In this document: positions 1-7,043 of the stretch, piece by piece
How positions within the stretch are numbered: the stretch's first letter is position 1
Layout of the letters: each line of letters opens with the position of its first letter
From: Chloroflexota bacterium
Lineage (GTDB): Bacteria > Chloroflexota > Limnocylindria > QHBO01
Assembly (NCBI GenBank): GCA_024636135.1
Contig: JAGXHP010000126.1
Span: 1-17,516 of the forward strand
Reading direction: 5' to 3'
Length of the DNA stretch: 17,516 nt
The notes under the pieces: model-generated
Told to the model about the DNA's origin: nothing
The model's input: the letters and a program-made list of their open reading frames with translations, nothing else
The model's database searches: none
Program-made: the position numbers and the translations under genes

Positions 1-2
1 GG

Positions 3-359
3 TGGGGACCGCACGGGACGTCGACGACCGTCGCCGAGATGGACGTTCGCCCCGGTGGCACGTGGCGCTTCGTGAGCAGCGGCCCCGACCGCGAGGACGC
101 CGTGTTCTATGGCGAGTACCTCGAGGTCGAGCCGCCGGAGCGCATCAAGTGGACGTTCATGTTCGACGTCGAGGGCGTCGGGCCGCAGGGCGGGCCGGAG
201 ACCCTCACGCTGGAAGACCTGGGTGATGGCCGGACGCTGATGCGGGCGGTGTCGCACATGGGATCCGAGGAGATCATCGAGCAGGCGCTGGCGACCGGCA
301 TGACGCAGGGCGCGATCGAGACCTGGGATCGGCTCGAGGCGCTACTGGCGAAGAGCTGA
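3..359 (+). CDS. AHSA1/SRPBCC-domain protein, 3' part only
   Basis: The frame is open from the left edge, so the start lies outside the window; 118 codons are visible, ending in TGA. The visible protein begins WGPHGTSTTVAEMDVRPGG and continues with GTWRFV, YGEYLEVEPPERIKWTF, TLEDLGDGRT and a final helix around ETWDRLEALL. This is the usual order of the AHSA1 (activator of Hsp90 ATPase homologue 1-like) branch of the START/SRPBCC fold: an MDVRPGG strand, an EV.PPERI.WT strand and a C-terminal helix lining a hydrophobic cavity. Family members are small cytoplasmic ligand-binding or stress-linked proteins, usually without a defined substrate. The ATG at 39 is internal, because homologous sequence continues upstream of it. 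Ligand and role are unknown. The next gene starts 160 bases downstream, so they need not share a transcript. Confidence 0.85.
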   Translation, partial: WGPHGTSTTVAEMDVRPGGTWRFVSSGPDREDAVFYGEYLEVEPPERIKWTFMFDVEGVGPQGGPETLTLEDLGDGRTLMRAVSHMGSEEIIEQALATGMTQGAIETWDRLEALLAKS

Positions 360-430
360 GCACCCGCCCGTGTCGAGCGCGCAACCCACCAGTAAGCCGC
401 TGGTAATCGCCGCCGCCGATGATCGACGCA

Positions 431-498
431 GCGGTGTGGGACGCGTGCCCTGCGTCGCCGACCCGGCGATTCCGGTCCGGGTCGGCGACCCACACCGC
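431..498. repeat. Nested inverted repeat upstream of the XRE-nuclease gene
   Basis: A perfect 13-base inverted repeat (454-466 and 477-489, GTCGCCGACCCGG and its complement) encloses a 10-base loop. It is extended by a second perfect 10-base pair of arms (431-440 GCGGTGTGGG and 489-498), with a 13-base bulge (441-453) on the left side only. The structure ends about 20 bases before the preferred GTG start at 520. No T-run follows, so a classical intrinsic terminator is unlikely. It could be an operator for the downstream HTH protein, a leader-RNA structure, or a remnant of a mobile repeat. Confidence 0.7.
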
Positions 499-519
499 CA
501 ATCTACGGGGAGCGTGGGC

Positions 520-1281
520 GTGCGACACGAGGTCATCGGGCGCGGGTTGCGCGCCCTACGACATCGGCTCGGCCTTCGCCAGTCAGACGTCGCGCGGCGC
601 TCCGGCGTAAGCCGTGCCGTCGTCTCGGATCTCGAGCATGGGCGAATCGAGCGGCACTCGGTGGCGGCGCTGGCCTCTGCGGCGAGTGCGCTTGGTGCAA
701 CGCTGCGGATCGAGCTCGGTCTGCCGGGCGGCGATCTGCGCCGGCTGCTGGACGCTGACCACGCCTCGCTCCAGGCGAGGTGGGCAGCGCTGCTGGAGCG
801 GGACGGATGGACGGTCGAGGCCGAGCGGACGTTCAACCACTACGGTGAGCGTGGGAGCGTCGATCTGCTCGGGTGGCACCCGGTCGCTCGCGCGGTGCTC
901 GTGATCGAGATCAAGACGGTGATCGTCGATGTCCAGGATCTGCTCGCCGGCCTCGATCGCAAAGTCCGGATCGGCGAGACTCTCGCACGGCAGCGTGGGT
1001 GGGTGGTCTCGAGCGTGGTGCCGGTGCTGATCGTCGCCGAAGGTTCCACGGCTCGGCGTCGGATCCAGACGCATGCGGTTCTATTCCGCCGATTCGGACT
1101 GCGGGGACGCTTGGCGCTTGCCTGGCTCCGCTCACCGGAGGGCGAGGTGGCGCCGAGCGGGATCCTGTGCATGACGAAGTTGTCAGGTGCGCATTCTGGC
1201 GACCGTAGACGTGCCGGACGTCAACGATTGCGGCTTCACACGCGCAATTCACGCTCAGAGGCGGATGCTCGGACTGTCTGA
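520..1281 (+). CDS. XRE-type HTH protein with C-terminal PD-(D/E)XK nuclease-like domain
   Basis: The protein has 253 residues from the GTG at 520, chosen because a GGGGAG ribosome site lies at 507-512 and the helix-turn-helix domain starts at once. The frame is open back to 370, but that part is repeat-rich and unlike protein. Residues 7-60 form a classic XRE/Cro domain (LRALRHRLGLRQSDVARRSG, then SRAVVSDLEHGR). Residues 84-200 resemble a PD-(D/E)XK fold: a helix with E93, then GERGSVDLLGW with D115, then LVIEIKT with E130 and K132, a helix, and a strand VPVLIVAEGSTARRR. D, E-x-K is the metal and catalytic set of that superfamily. The tail after about 225 is basic and looks disordered. The domain pairing suggests a DNA-binding protein with nuclease or nuclease-derived activity. 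No toxin, antitoxin or methylase neighbour is seen. The domain reading is firm for XRE and moderate for the nuclease. Confidence 0.78.
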   Translation: MRHEVIGRGLRALRHRLGLRQSDVARRSGVSRAVVSDLEHGRIERHSVAALASAASALGATLRIELGLPGGDLRRLLDADHASLQARWAALLERDGWTVEAERTFNHYGERGSVDLLGWHPVARAVLVIEIKTVIVDVQDLLAGLDRKVRIGETLARQRGWVVSSVVPVLIVAEGSTARRRIQTHAVLFRRFGLRGRLALAWLRSPEGEVAPSGILCMTKLSGAHSGDRRRAGRQRLRLHTRNSRSEADARTV

Positions 1282-1303
1282 GCTGCCCGATTGCGCGCCT
1301 AGC

Positions 1304-1378
1304 GTCGCCAGGAAGAGCACGTGACGACAGACCGGCCGCCCAAGGCCGATACGGTCGCCAGGACGAGCGGCTGACGAC
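1304..1378. repeat. Pair of imperfect 25-bp direct repeats, 50 bp apart
   Basis: Copies at 1304-1328 and 1354-1378 share GTCGCCAGGA, GAGC and TGACGAC, with mismatches confined to four positions between these blocks. The offset is exactly 50 bases. They lie in the 118-base gap between the convergent ends of the XRE-nuclease gene and the mutase gene, so a promoter role is not expected. No start codon with a ribosome site or strong hairpin was seen in this gap. Confidence 0.5.
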
Positions 1379-1399
1379 GCCGGGGCACCGAGTCGCAGC

Positions 1400-3154
1400 T
1401 CAGACGAGGAGCGGTTCGCGGTACTCCCCGTAGACGCCGCGCAGGACGCCGCACATCTCGCCGATGGTGGCGTAGGCCTCAACCGCGGCCACGATCGCCG
1501 GCATGAGATTCACGTCACCGGCCCGCGCCTCATCCTCGAGGCGGCGCAGCGCGGCCGCGTGCGCATCGGCGTCGCGTTCGGCACGCACGCGCGCCAGGCG
1601 ATCGAGGTGTCGCCGCTCCTGCACCTTGCTGATCTCGAGCAGCGGGATCTTCAGCTCCTCGTCGGGATCGGCGTACTTCGTGACACCCACGATCTCGCGC
1701 TCCTTGGCCTCGAGCTCGCGCTGCTGCTCGTAGGCGGCATCGGCGATCTCGGCCTGTGGGAACCCGGCTTCGAGGGCGCGAACCATCCCGCCCATGTCGT
1801 CGATCTGCTTGATGTAGGCCCAGGCGCGCTGCTCGGTCTGGTTCGTGAGGGTTTCGACGAAGTACGATCCACCGAGCGGATCCACCGTGTTCGCCACGCC
1901 CGACTCCTCGGCCAGGATCTGCTGCTGGCGCAACGCCAGCATGGCGGCGTCCTCGGAAGGCACCGCCCACGCCTCGTCATACGCGTCGGTGTGGAGCGAC
2001 TGGGTGCCGCCAAGCACCCCGGCCAGCGCCTGGATCGCGACCCGCGTCAGGTTGTTCAAAGGCTGCTGCGCGGTGAGGGAGACACCGGCCGTCTGCGTGT
2101 GGAAGCGCATCCAGGTCGAGCGCTCGTTCTCCGCGCCGAAGCGCTCGCGGCACAGCTTGTACCAGATGCGCCGCGCGGCGCGGAACTTCGCGATCTCCTC
2201 GAAGAAGTCGTTGTGGCTGTTGAAGAAGAAGGAGAGCCGGGGAGCGAAATCGTCGAAACGCAGGCCTCGCGCAATCGCGTCCTCAGCGTAGGCGATGCCA
2301 TCGGCGATGGTGAAGGCAAGCTCCTGGACCGCCGTCGATCCGGCCTCGCGGATGTGATAGCCGGAGATCGAGATCGTATTCCAGCGCGGCATCTCTCGCG
2401 TGCCCCATTCGACGGTGTCGGTCACGAGCTTGAGAGATGGCGCCGGCGGGAAGATGTACTCCTTCTGGGCGATGAACTCCTTGAGGATGTCGTTCTGGAG
2501 CGTTCCGGCCAGCTGGGCGCGAGGGACGCCCATCTTCTCGGCCGCAACCACGTACATCGCCCAGATCATCGGCGCCGGGGAGTTGATGGTCATCGACGTC
2601 GAGATCTCGCCGACCGGCAGGCCCTCGAGCAGCAGCTCCATGTCGGCCAGGGACGAAACTGCCACGCCGCAGGTGCCGAACTCGCCCTCGGCCATCGGGT
2701 CGTCGTGGTCGTAGCCGTACAGCGTCGGCATGTCGTAGGCGATGCTCAGCCCGGTGCCGCCCGCGGCGATGAGCTTCTTGAAGCGGTCGTTGGTGTCCTC
2801 GGCGGTGCCGAAGCCGGCGAACATGCGCATCGTCCACAGCCGGCCGCGGTGCCCGGTCGGATGGATCCCACGGGTGAACGGCGGGTCGCCGGGAAGGCCG
2901 ACGTCGTCGATCTCGTCCCAGCCCGCCACTTCGCCGCCGTCCGGGCTGAACTGGTATCGCGGCCGGCCCGCATCGGGGTCGTTGGCCGGATCGGCAAGGT
3001 CGGCTGGCGAATAGAGCCGATCGATCTCGACCCCGGACTGCGTGATGAAGCGCTCATGGCGCTCCGGCCCCTTCTCGAGAGCCGGCTCGAGGCGCTCGCG
3101 CACCCATCGGTCCTGGTGCTCGGACCAGCGCTTCTCATCTGTCATGGGTTCCAT
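1400..3154 (-). CDS. B12-dependent acyl-CoA mutase large subunit, methylmalonyl-CoA mutase family, isobutyryl-CoA-mutase type
   Basis: The protein has 584 residues from the ATG at 3154; an alternative ATG at 3145 has a GGA just upstream. It is the TIM-barrel catalytic chain of the coenzyme-B12 mutase family: RGIHPTGHRGRLWTMR (95-110), AGTLQNDILKEF (216-227), SISGYHIREAG (262-272, Y266 and H267), LRFHTQTAG-type and GGTQSLHTDAYDEA motifs. There is no C-terminal B12-binding domain, so it needs a separate small subunit, as in IcmA/IcmB and archaeal split mutases; none is in the window. The family interconverts acyl-CoAs by radical carbon-skeleton rearrangement. Methylmalonyl-CoA mutase uses Tyr89 and Arg207 (Propionibacterium numbering); here these are F112 (in WTMRMFAGFG) and Q230 (in EFIAQKEYIF), the pair typical of isobutyryl-CoA mutase. 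Substrate is therefore more likely a plain acyl-CoA such as isobutyryl- or butyryl-CoA. It is divergent from the S9 peptidase gene, 59 bases away. Confidence 0.9.
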   Translation of the reverse strand: MEPMTDEKRWSEHQDRWVRERLEPALEKGPERHERFITQSGVEIDRLYSPADLADPANDPDAGRPRYQFSPDGGEVAGWDEIDDVGLPGDPPFTRGIHPTGHRGRLWTMRMFAGFGTAEDTNDRFKKLIAAGGTGLSIAYDMPTLYGYDHDDPMAEGEFGTCGVAVSSLADMELLLEGLPVGEISTSMTINSPAPMIWAMYVVAAEKMGVPRAQLAGTLQNDILKEFIAQKEYIFPPAPSLKLVTDTVEWGTREMPRWNTISISGYHIREAGSTAVQELAFTIADGIAYAEDAIARGLRFDDFAPRLSFFFNSHNDFFEEIAKFRAARRIWYKLCRERFGAENERSTWMRFHTQTAGVSLTAQQPLNNLTRVAIQALAGVLGGTQSLHTDAYDEAWAVPSEDAAMLALRQQQILAEESGVANTVDPLGGSYFVETLTNQTEQRAWAYIKQIDDMGGMVRALEAGFPQAEIADAAYEQQRELEAKEREIVGVTKYADPDEELKIPLLEISKVQERRHLDRLARVRAERDADAHAAALRRLEDEARAGDVNLMPAIVAAVEAYATIGEMCGVLRGVYGEYREPLLV

Positions 3155-3213
3155 CTTGGGGGCATGGCCGATGTCGCCGCAACCGGAGTGCGGCAACGTG
3201 GCAGGATTCGCCC

Positions 3214-5238
3214 ATGACCGATGCCTTCGATTTCGACGCCTACCTGCGTCTGCCCCGCCTGTCCGGGCTCCGCGTCTCACCCGATGGCCACCGTCTGGTC
3301 GTCAGCGTCGGGCGACCGGCACCCGACGGCAAGAAGATGCACTCGTCGCTCTGGGAGCTGGATGCCAGCGAGGATGAGCGGCCGCGCCGCCTGACCCGAT
3401 CGGCTCCGGGTGAGAGTGCAGCGACGTTCGCCCGGGACGGTTCGATCCTCTTCACCTCGACCCGGCCGGATCCGGACCGCGCGCCCGATGACGGAGCGGA
3501 TGACGACGACATCTCCGGACTGTGGCTGCTGCCGCCGAACGGGGGCGAGGCACGCCCGCTCGCGGCGCCGTCGGGCGGCGTCGATGCGGTGGTGGCTGCG
3601 CGCGACGCCGATGTCGTGATCTATGCCGCGTCGGTCTTTCCCGGAGCGCGGGACGCGGCGAGCGACCTCGAGCGCCACAAGGCGCGCAAGAAGGCCGGCG
3701 TTGACGCGCTCCTCTTCGAGAGCTTCCCCATCCGACACTGGGACGCGTACCAGGGCCCACGCGAGCGGCACCTGTTCGCTGCGCCGATGCCAATGGGGGA
3801 GGATCGCATCGGCGACCCGAAGGACCTGACGCCGGACGCGGGCATCAGCCTGACCGAGCAGGGCTTTGACGTCACCCCGGACGGCGCCACGATCGTCACC
3901 GGCTGGGTGACGAGCGACGACATTGGCCGAACCGACTTCGGGTTGGTGGCGATCGATCGCGCCACGGGTGAGCATCGGCGACTCACGCCCGAGGACGGCT
4001 GGTTCGACAGCCCGGCCTGCTCGCCGGATGGCCGGTGGGTCGCCTGCGTGCGTTCGGACAAGGACGTGCCCGAGCGGATCGGCGACATGACGCTGTGGCT
4101 GATCGACCTGGCGACGGGCGAGGGCCGCGATCTCACCCCGGGCCTGGACCTCTGGCCGCAGCACCCGGTCTGGTCGGGGGACGGGACGGCTATATGGTTC
4201 ACGGCCGACCGCCAGGGCGCGGGCGCGGTCTTCCGCCACGACCTTGGCTCATCGGCCACGACGATGATGGCCGATGACGGCACGTTCACGGACCTCGCGG
4301 TCCATGCCGCGGGTGGGCCGGTGGCACTCAGCAACTCGTACGCGGAGCCGCCGCACCCGGTCCGCCTGGGCGACGGTGGCACGAGCCGGCGCATGCGCAG
4401 CTTCCCCGAGCTCGACGCCGATGCCGTCGCGCAGCTCCCGGGCCGCGTCGAGCGCGTCAGTGCCGTGGCGTCGGATGGACAGGAGATCGGCTCGTGGCTG
4501 GTCCTGCCGCGCGATGCCACCGCCGAGGCGCCGGTCCCGCTCGTGGTGTTTGTTCACGGCGGCCCGGTCGGCAGCTGGAACGCATGGACCTGGCGCTGGA
4601 ACGCGCACCTGCTGGCGGCGAAGGGATACGCCGTCCTCATGCCCGATCCGGCGATCTCGACCGGCTACGGGCACGCCTTCGTCCAGCGCGGCTGGGGCCG
4701 ATGGGGAGCCGAGCCGTACACCGACGTCATCGCCGCCGTTGACGGCGCGCTCGAGCGCCCGGAGCTCGATGGCGAGCGCACCGCGCTGATGGGCGGCTCG
4801 TTCGGCGGCTACATGGCCAACTGGGTGGCGGGCAGCACCGACCGCTTCCGGGCGATCGTGACCCACGCCAGCCTGTGGGAGTTGCGCGGGTTCCACGGCA
4901 CCACCGACTACGGGCCGGACTGGGAGCGCGAGTTCGGCGACCCCTATGCCGATCCGTCACGCTACGAGGAGTGGTCGCCCAGCCGGCTGATCGCCAACAT
5001 CCGCACGCCGATGCTCGTCATCCACGGCGAGCAGGACCTGCGCGTGCCGATCAGCGAAGGTTTGCGGCTGTGGACCGACCTTCGGCGGCACAACGTTCCC
5101 GCCAGGTTCCTCTACTTCCCCGACGAGAATCACTGGATCCTCAAGCCGCAGAACGCGCGCGTCTGGTACGAGACGGTCTGGGCGTTCCTGGACGAGCATG
5201 TCCGTGGCGAGGATTGGCGCAGGCCGGCACTGCTATGA
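3214..5238 (+). CDS. S9 family peptidase (prolyl oligopeptidase / acylaminoacyl peptidase type)
   Basis: The protein has 674 residues. The ATG at 3214 follows a GCAGGA ribosome site with about 7 bases spacing. Roughly residues 10-400 form a beta-propeller of WD40-like/TolB-type blades, with repeated phrases such as VSPDGHRLVVSVG, TPDGATIVTGWV and SPDGRWVACVRSD. The C-terminal alpha/beta hydrolase has an oxyanion-region HGGP (LVVFVHGGP), the nucleophile elbow GGSFGGYMANW with S529, the acid D608 in HGEQDLRVP, and H640 in DENHWILKP, a complete Ser-Asp-His triad. Such enzymes cleave short peptides or remove N-acylated residues in the cytoplasm; no signal peptide is seen, in agreement. Length is normal for the family. 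Exact specificity (dipeptidyl, oligopeptidyl or acylaminoacyl) cannot be read from sequence. The stop codon lies 34 bases before a small downstream ORF. Confidence 0.95.
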   Translation: MTDAFDFDAYLRLPRLSGLRVSPDGHRLVVSVGRPAPDGKKMHSSLWELDASEDERPRRLTRSAPGESAATFARDGSILFTSTRPDPDRAPDDGADDDDISGLWLLPPNGGEARPLAAPSGGVDAVVAARDADVVIYAASVFPGARDAASDLERHKARKKAGVDALLFESFPIRHWDAYQGPRERHLFAAPMPMGEDRIGDPKDLTPDAGISLTEQGFDVTPDGATIVTGWVTSDDIGRTDFGLVAIDRATGEHRRLTPEDGWFDSPACSPDGRWVACVRSDKDVPERIGDMTLWLIDLATGEGRDLTPGLDLWPQHPVWSGDGTAIWFTADRQGAGAVFRHDLGSSATTMMADDGTFTDLAVHAAGGPVALSNSYAEPPHPVRLGDGGTSRRMRSFPELDADAVAQLPGRVERVSAVASDGQEIGSWLVLPRDATAEAPVPLVVFVHGGPVGSWNAWTWRWNAHLLAAKGYAVLMPDPAISTGYGHAFVQRGWGRWGAEPYTDVIAAVDGALERPELDGERTALMGGSFGGYMANWVAGSTDRFRAIVTHASLWELRGFHGTTDYGPDWEREFGDPYADPSRYEEWSPSRLIANIRTPMLVIHGEQDLRVPISEGLRLWTDLRRHNVPARFLYFPDENHWILKPQNARVWYETVWAFLDEHVRGEDWRRPALL

Positions 5239-5272
5239 CGATCGCGGCACGCCGAGTGCATGGGGACCACGC

Positions 5273-5371
5273 ATGTTTGGATTGATTCGCCGCTTCCTGG
5301 TCGGCTGGCTCCTCGTCAGGCTGCTTCGCCGCTTCACCCAGGGCTCGTCGCGGACGCAGCCCCGCCGCTAA
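5273..5371 (+). CDS. Putative 32-residue cationic membrane peptide
   Basis: A short ORF runs from ATG 5273 to TAA 5371, with GGGGA at 5262-5266 (6-base spacing). The peptide starts MFGLIRRFLVGWLLVRLL, continues RRFTQGSS and ends RTQPRR. It has a hydrophobic, tryptophan-containing core interrupted by arginines and a basic tail, as expected of a small membrane-surface or single-pass peptide. It lies 34 bases after the S9 peptidase stop on the same strand, so it may be cotranscribed. The segment CGCCGCTTC occurs twice inside it. I recognise no family. The good ribosome site and protein-like composition favour a real gene, but in GC-rich DNA a 33-codon ORF can arise by chance. Confidence 0.42.
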   Translation: MFGLIRRFLVGWLLVRLLRRFTQGSSRTQPRR

Positions 5372-5567
5372 GCTAGCCGGTCGGGCCGGTCGGCCGTCGG
5401 CGCCGATTTGTCGGTCCGTGATTGGCCCGGAGATGGGCCCAGGCCACGTTGAGGCCACACGAGGACCGATAGATCGCCAGATCGGCGCCCGAACGACAAC
5501 TCAGGCGCCATTTCGACGATAGATCGGCGAGCAAACGGTTGGCGGGGTCGGCGCGCCAGCCGAGGTG

Positions 5568-6518
5568 TCACCCGCCGCGGGCGGCCTCGCGCTCGAGGAT
5601 CTGTGCGCGCTTGGCCTCGAAGCGTGAAGCCTGGGCGTCGAGGTTGGTGAGGAACGCGCGAAGCTCGGTGCGTCGCAGCTCGGCGGACGCGTCAATGCCC
5701 TGGAGCTCGAAGACGCCCCAATGGGTCAGCAGCGGCCAGACGACGTCGTCGTGGTGGACGCGCAGGTCGTAGATGCCGGCCTTCGCCATCTGCGCGGCCT
5801 TGCGGGTGAAGTTCACCATCCCCGAGCCGGGCATCTGGAAGTCCATGATCTCGTCCGCGATGGCGTGGACAGCAGCGGAGGGATCGATCTTCATCGCCTC
5901 AGACAGCATGTCGCGGTAGAAGACCATGTGGAGGTTCTCGTCGGATGCGATGCGGGTCATGATCTTGTCCGCCACGGGGTCGGACGAGTAGCGCCCGGTG
6001 TTGCGATGGCTGATGCGCGTCGCCAGCTCCTGGAACGCCACGTAGGCCAGGCCGCGCAGGACGTTGCCGCCGTCGTCGTGGTCGTAGGCGGTCTGCAGCT
6101 GGTTCATTCGCCCGCGCTCGAGCGCGATCGGGTCGATATTGCGGGTCACCACGAGGTAGTCGCGCAGCACGATGGCGTGGCGCCCTTCCTCGGCAGTCCA
6201 GCGGTTCACCCAGTTGATCCACGGACCGTCGCCGCGACCGAACATGCGATGGATCTCGCGGTGGTAGCTCGGCAGGTTGTCCTCGGTCAGGAGGTTCACC
6301 TCGAACGCGATCTGCGCCACGCCGCTGATGCGGGGCTGGTCGGGCGTCCACGGGTCCTTGTCGAAGTCGCGGCCCATCGAATACGGGATGTAGTCGTGGG
6401 GGAACCACTCCTTGGCCATGCCGAGGTGGCGGTTCAGCAGCATCTCAGCCGCGGGCTCGAGCTCGGTCAGGAGGTCACGAGGGGGCGTGAAGGCTGGGGT
6501 CGCGATCTGGGTCGTCAT
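5568..6518 (-). CDS. Acyl-ACP desaturase family protein (soluble diiron)
   Basis: The protein has 316 residues. The ATG at 6518 follows GGAG with 7-base spacing; the upstream open frame lacks family character. It matches the soluble stearoyl-ACP desaturase family (plant SAD, mycobacterial DesA1/DesA2). All six predicted iron ligands are visible: E79 in LLTEDNLPSY, E111 and H114 in WTAEEGRH, E164 in FQELATRISH, E194 and H197 in DENLH. T174 in SHRNTGR matches the conserved threonine near the oxygen site. The family inserts a cis double bond in an ACP-bound acyl chain, using oxygen and ferredoxin electrons, in the cytoplasm; some bacterial members have other or unknown substrates. No ferredoxin or reductase gene is adjacent. 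Its own promoter probably lies in the roughly 100 bases before it, since the preceding minus-strand gene ends at 6619. Confidence 0.93.
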   Translation of the reverse strand: MTTQIATPAFTPPRDLLTELEPAAEMLLNRHLGMAKEWFPHDYIPYSMGRDFDKDPWTPDQPRISGVAQIAFEVNLLTEDNLPSYHREIHRMFGRGDGPWINWVNRWTAEEGRHAIVLRDYLVVTRNIDPIALERGRMNQLQTAYDHDDGGNVLRGLAYVAFQELATRISHRNTGRYSSDPVADKIMTRIASDENLHMVFYRDMLSEAMKIDPSAAVHAIADEIMDFQMPGSGMVNFTRKAAQMAKAGIYDLRVHHDDVVWPLLTHWGVFELQGIDASAELRRTELRAFLTNLDAQASRFEAKRAQILEREAARGG

Positions 6519-6618
6519 CGACTGCTCCGGTAGCGGGTGGCGCACCGAGAACGACGCGCAACGAGGGTACGTATGAAGACCATCGTCGCATGAATCGGGC
6601 CAAAATGCCCGCCGGTCC

Positions 6619-7038
6619 TCAGGTTGCGCGCCGATCCTCGCCGCGGATACCGTGTCGTTCGAGCAGGCCGACAAGGCCGTCGATGTCGTCGACCGTGACC
6701 GTGAGTGACTCCATTCGTCCGCCACGAACGTAGCGAGCCGGGACCCAATCCTCGAAGCACAGGCACACGCCGCCGTTCGTGCTCGTGCCGAATGTGAATC
6801 CGCGATCGGCGCCGGAGCCGCGTGGGCCGATCGCCCTCCAGAACCGGTACGGCCCGGTGATCAGGTACCCACTCACGTTGGCCAGCGGCGTCTCGATACG
6901 GAATGGGCCGAATTCGGCCACCAGGCGCTCGTCCACGGTGATGGCGACCTGCGCCGCGCCCGGCCGGACGCCGATGAGCCGGAGCGCCCAGCGCCACGGC
7001 GTGACGAGTCGCAGGGGAAAGGTCGCGTCCCCGCTCAC
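6619..7038 (-). CDS. Conserved hypothetical protein, close-coupled to the GDH homologue
   Basis: The protein has 139 residues from the GTG at 7038, which begins 5 bases after the TGA of the upstream GDH-like gene. No purine-rich ribosome site is visible, so translational coupling is likely. The frame continues upstream, but only as a shadow of the GDH gene. The sequence has a beta-rich middle (VAITVDERLVAEFGPFRIET), then SGYLITGPYRFWRAIG and DRGFTFGTSTNGGVCLCFED, and a C-terminal helix VDDIDGLVGLLERHGI. I know similar proteins as conserved actinobacterial/Chloroflexota hypotheticals with the pattern TPL.NV.....TGPYR...A.G....DRG.TFGTS. I cannot assign a function. No signal peptide or transmembrane segment is seen. 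Confidence 0.72.
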   Translation of the reverse strand: MSGDATFPLRLVTPWRWALRLIGVRPGAAQVAITVDERLVAEFGPFRIETPLANVSGYLITGPYRFWRAIGPRGSGADRGFTFGTSTNGGVCLCFEDWVPARYVRGGRMESLTVTVDDIDGLVGLLERHGIRGEDRRAT

Positions 7039-7043
7039 GACGG

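Noticed and set aside
370..519. N-terminal extension of the XRE-nuclease protein from the GTG at 370
   Set aside because: The open frame crosses the nested inverted repeat and has no domain character, and the ribosome site at 507-512 favours the GTG at 520.
1559..3217. Long plus-strand open frame opposite the mutase gene
   Set aside because: It is a GC-rich antisense shadow: the opposite strand encodes a full, highly recognisable mutase, and the plus-strand product resembles no protein family.
5235..5285. 16-codon ORF overlapping the S9 peptidase stop (ATGA)
   Set aside because: It has no supporting features; the overlapping ORF starting at 5273 has a better-spaced ribosome site and a protein-like sequence.
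5372..5567. Short repeated words (CCGGTCGG twice, CGATAGATCG twice) in the gap before the desaturase gene end
   Set aside because: The words are short and of the kind expected in GC-rich sequence; I saw no gene, tRNA fold or convincing terminator there.
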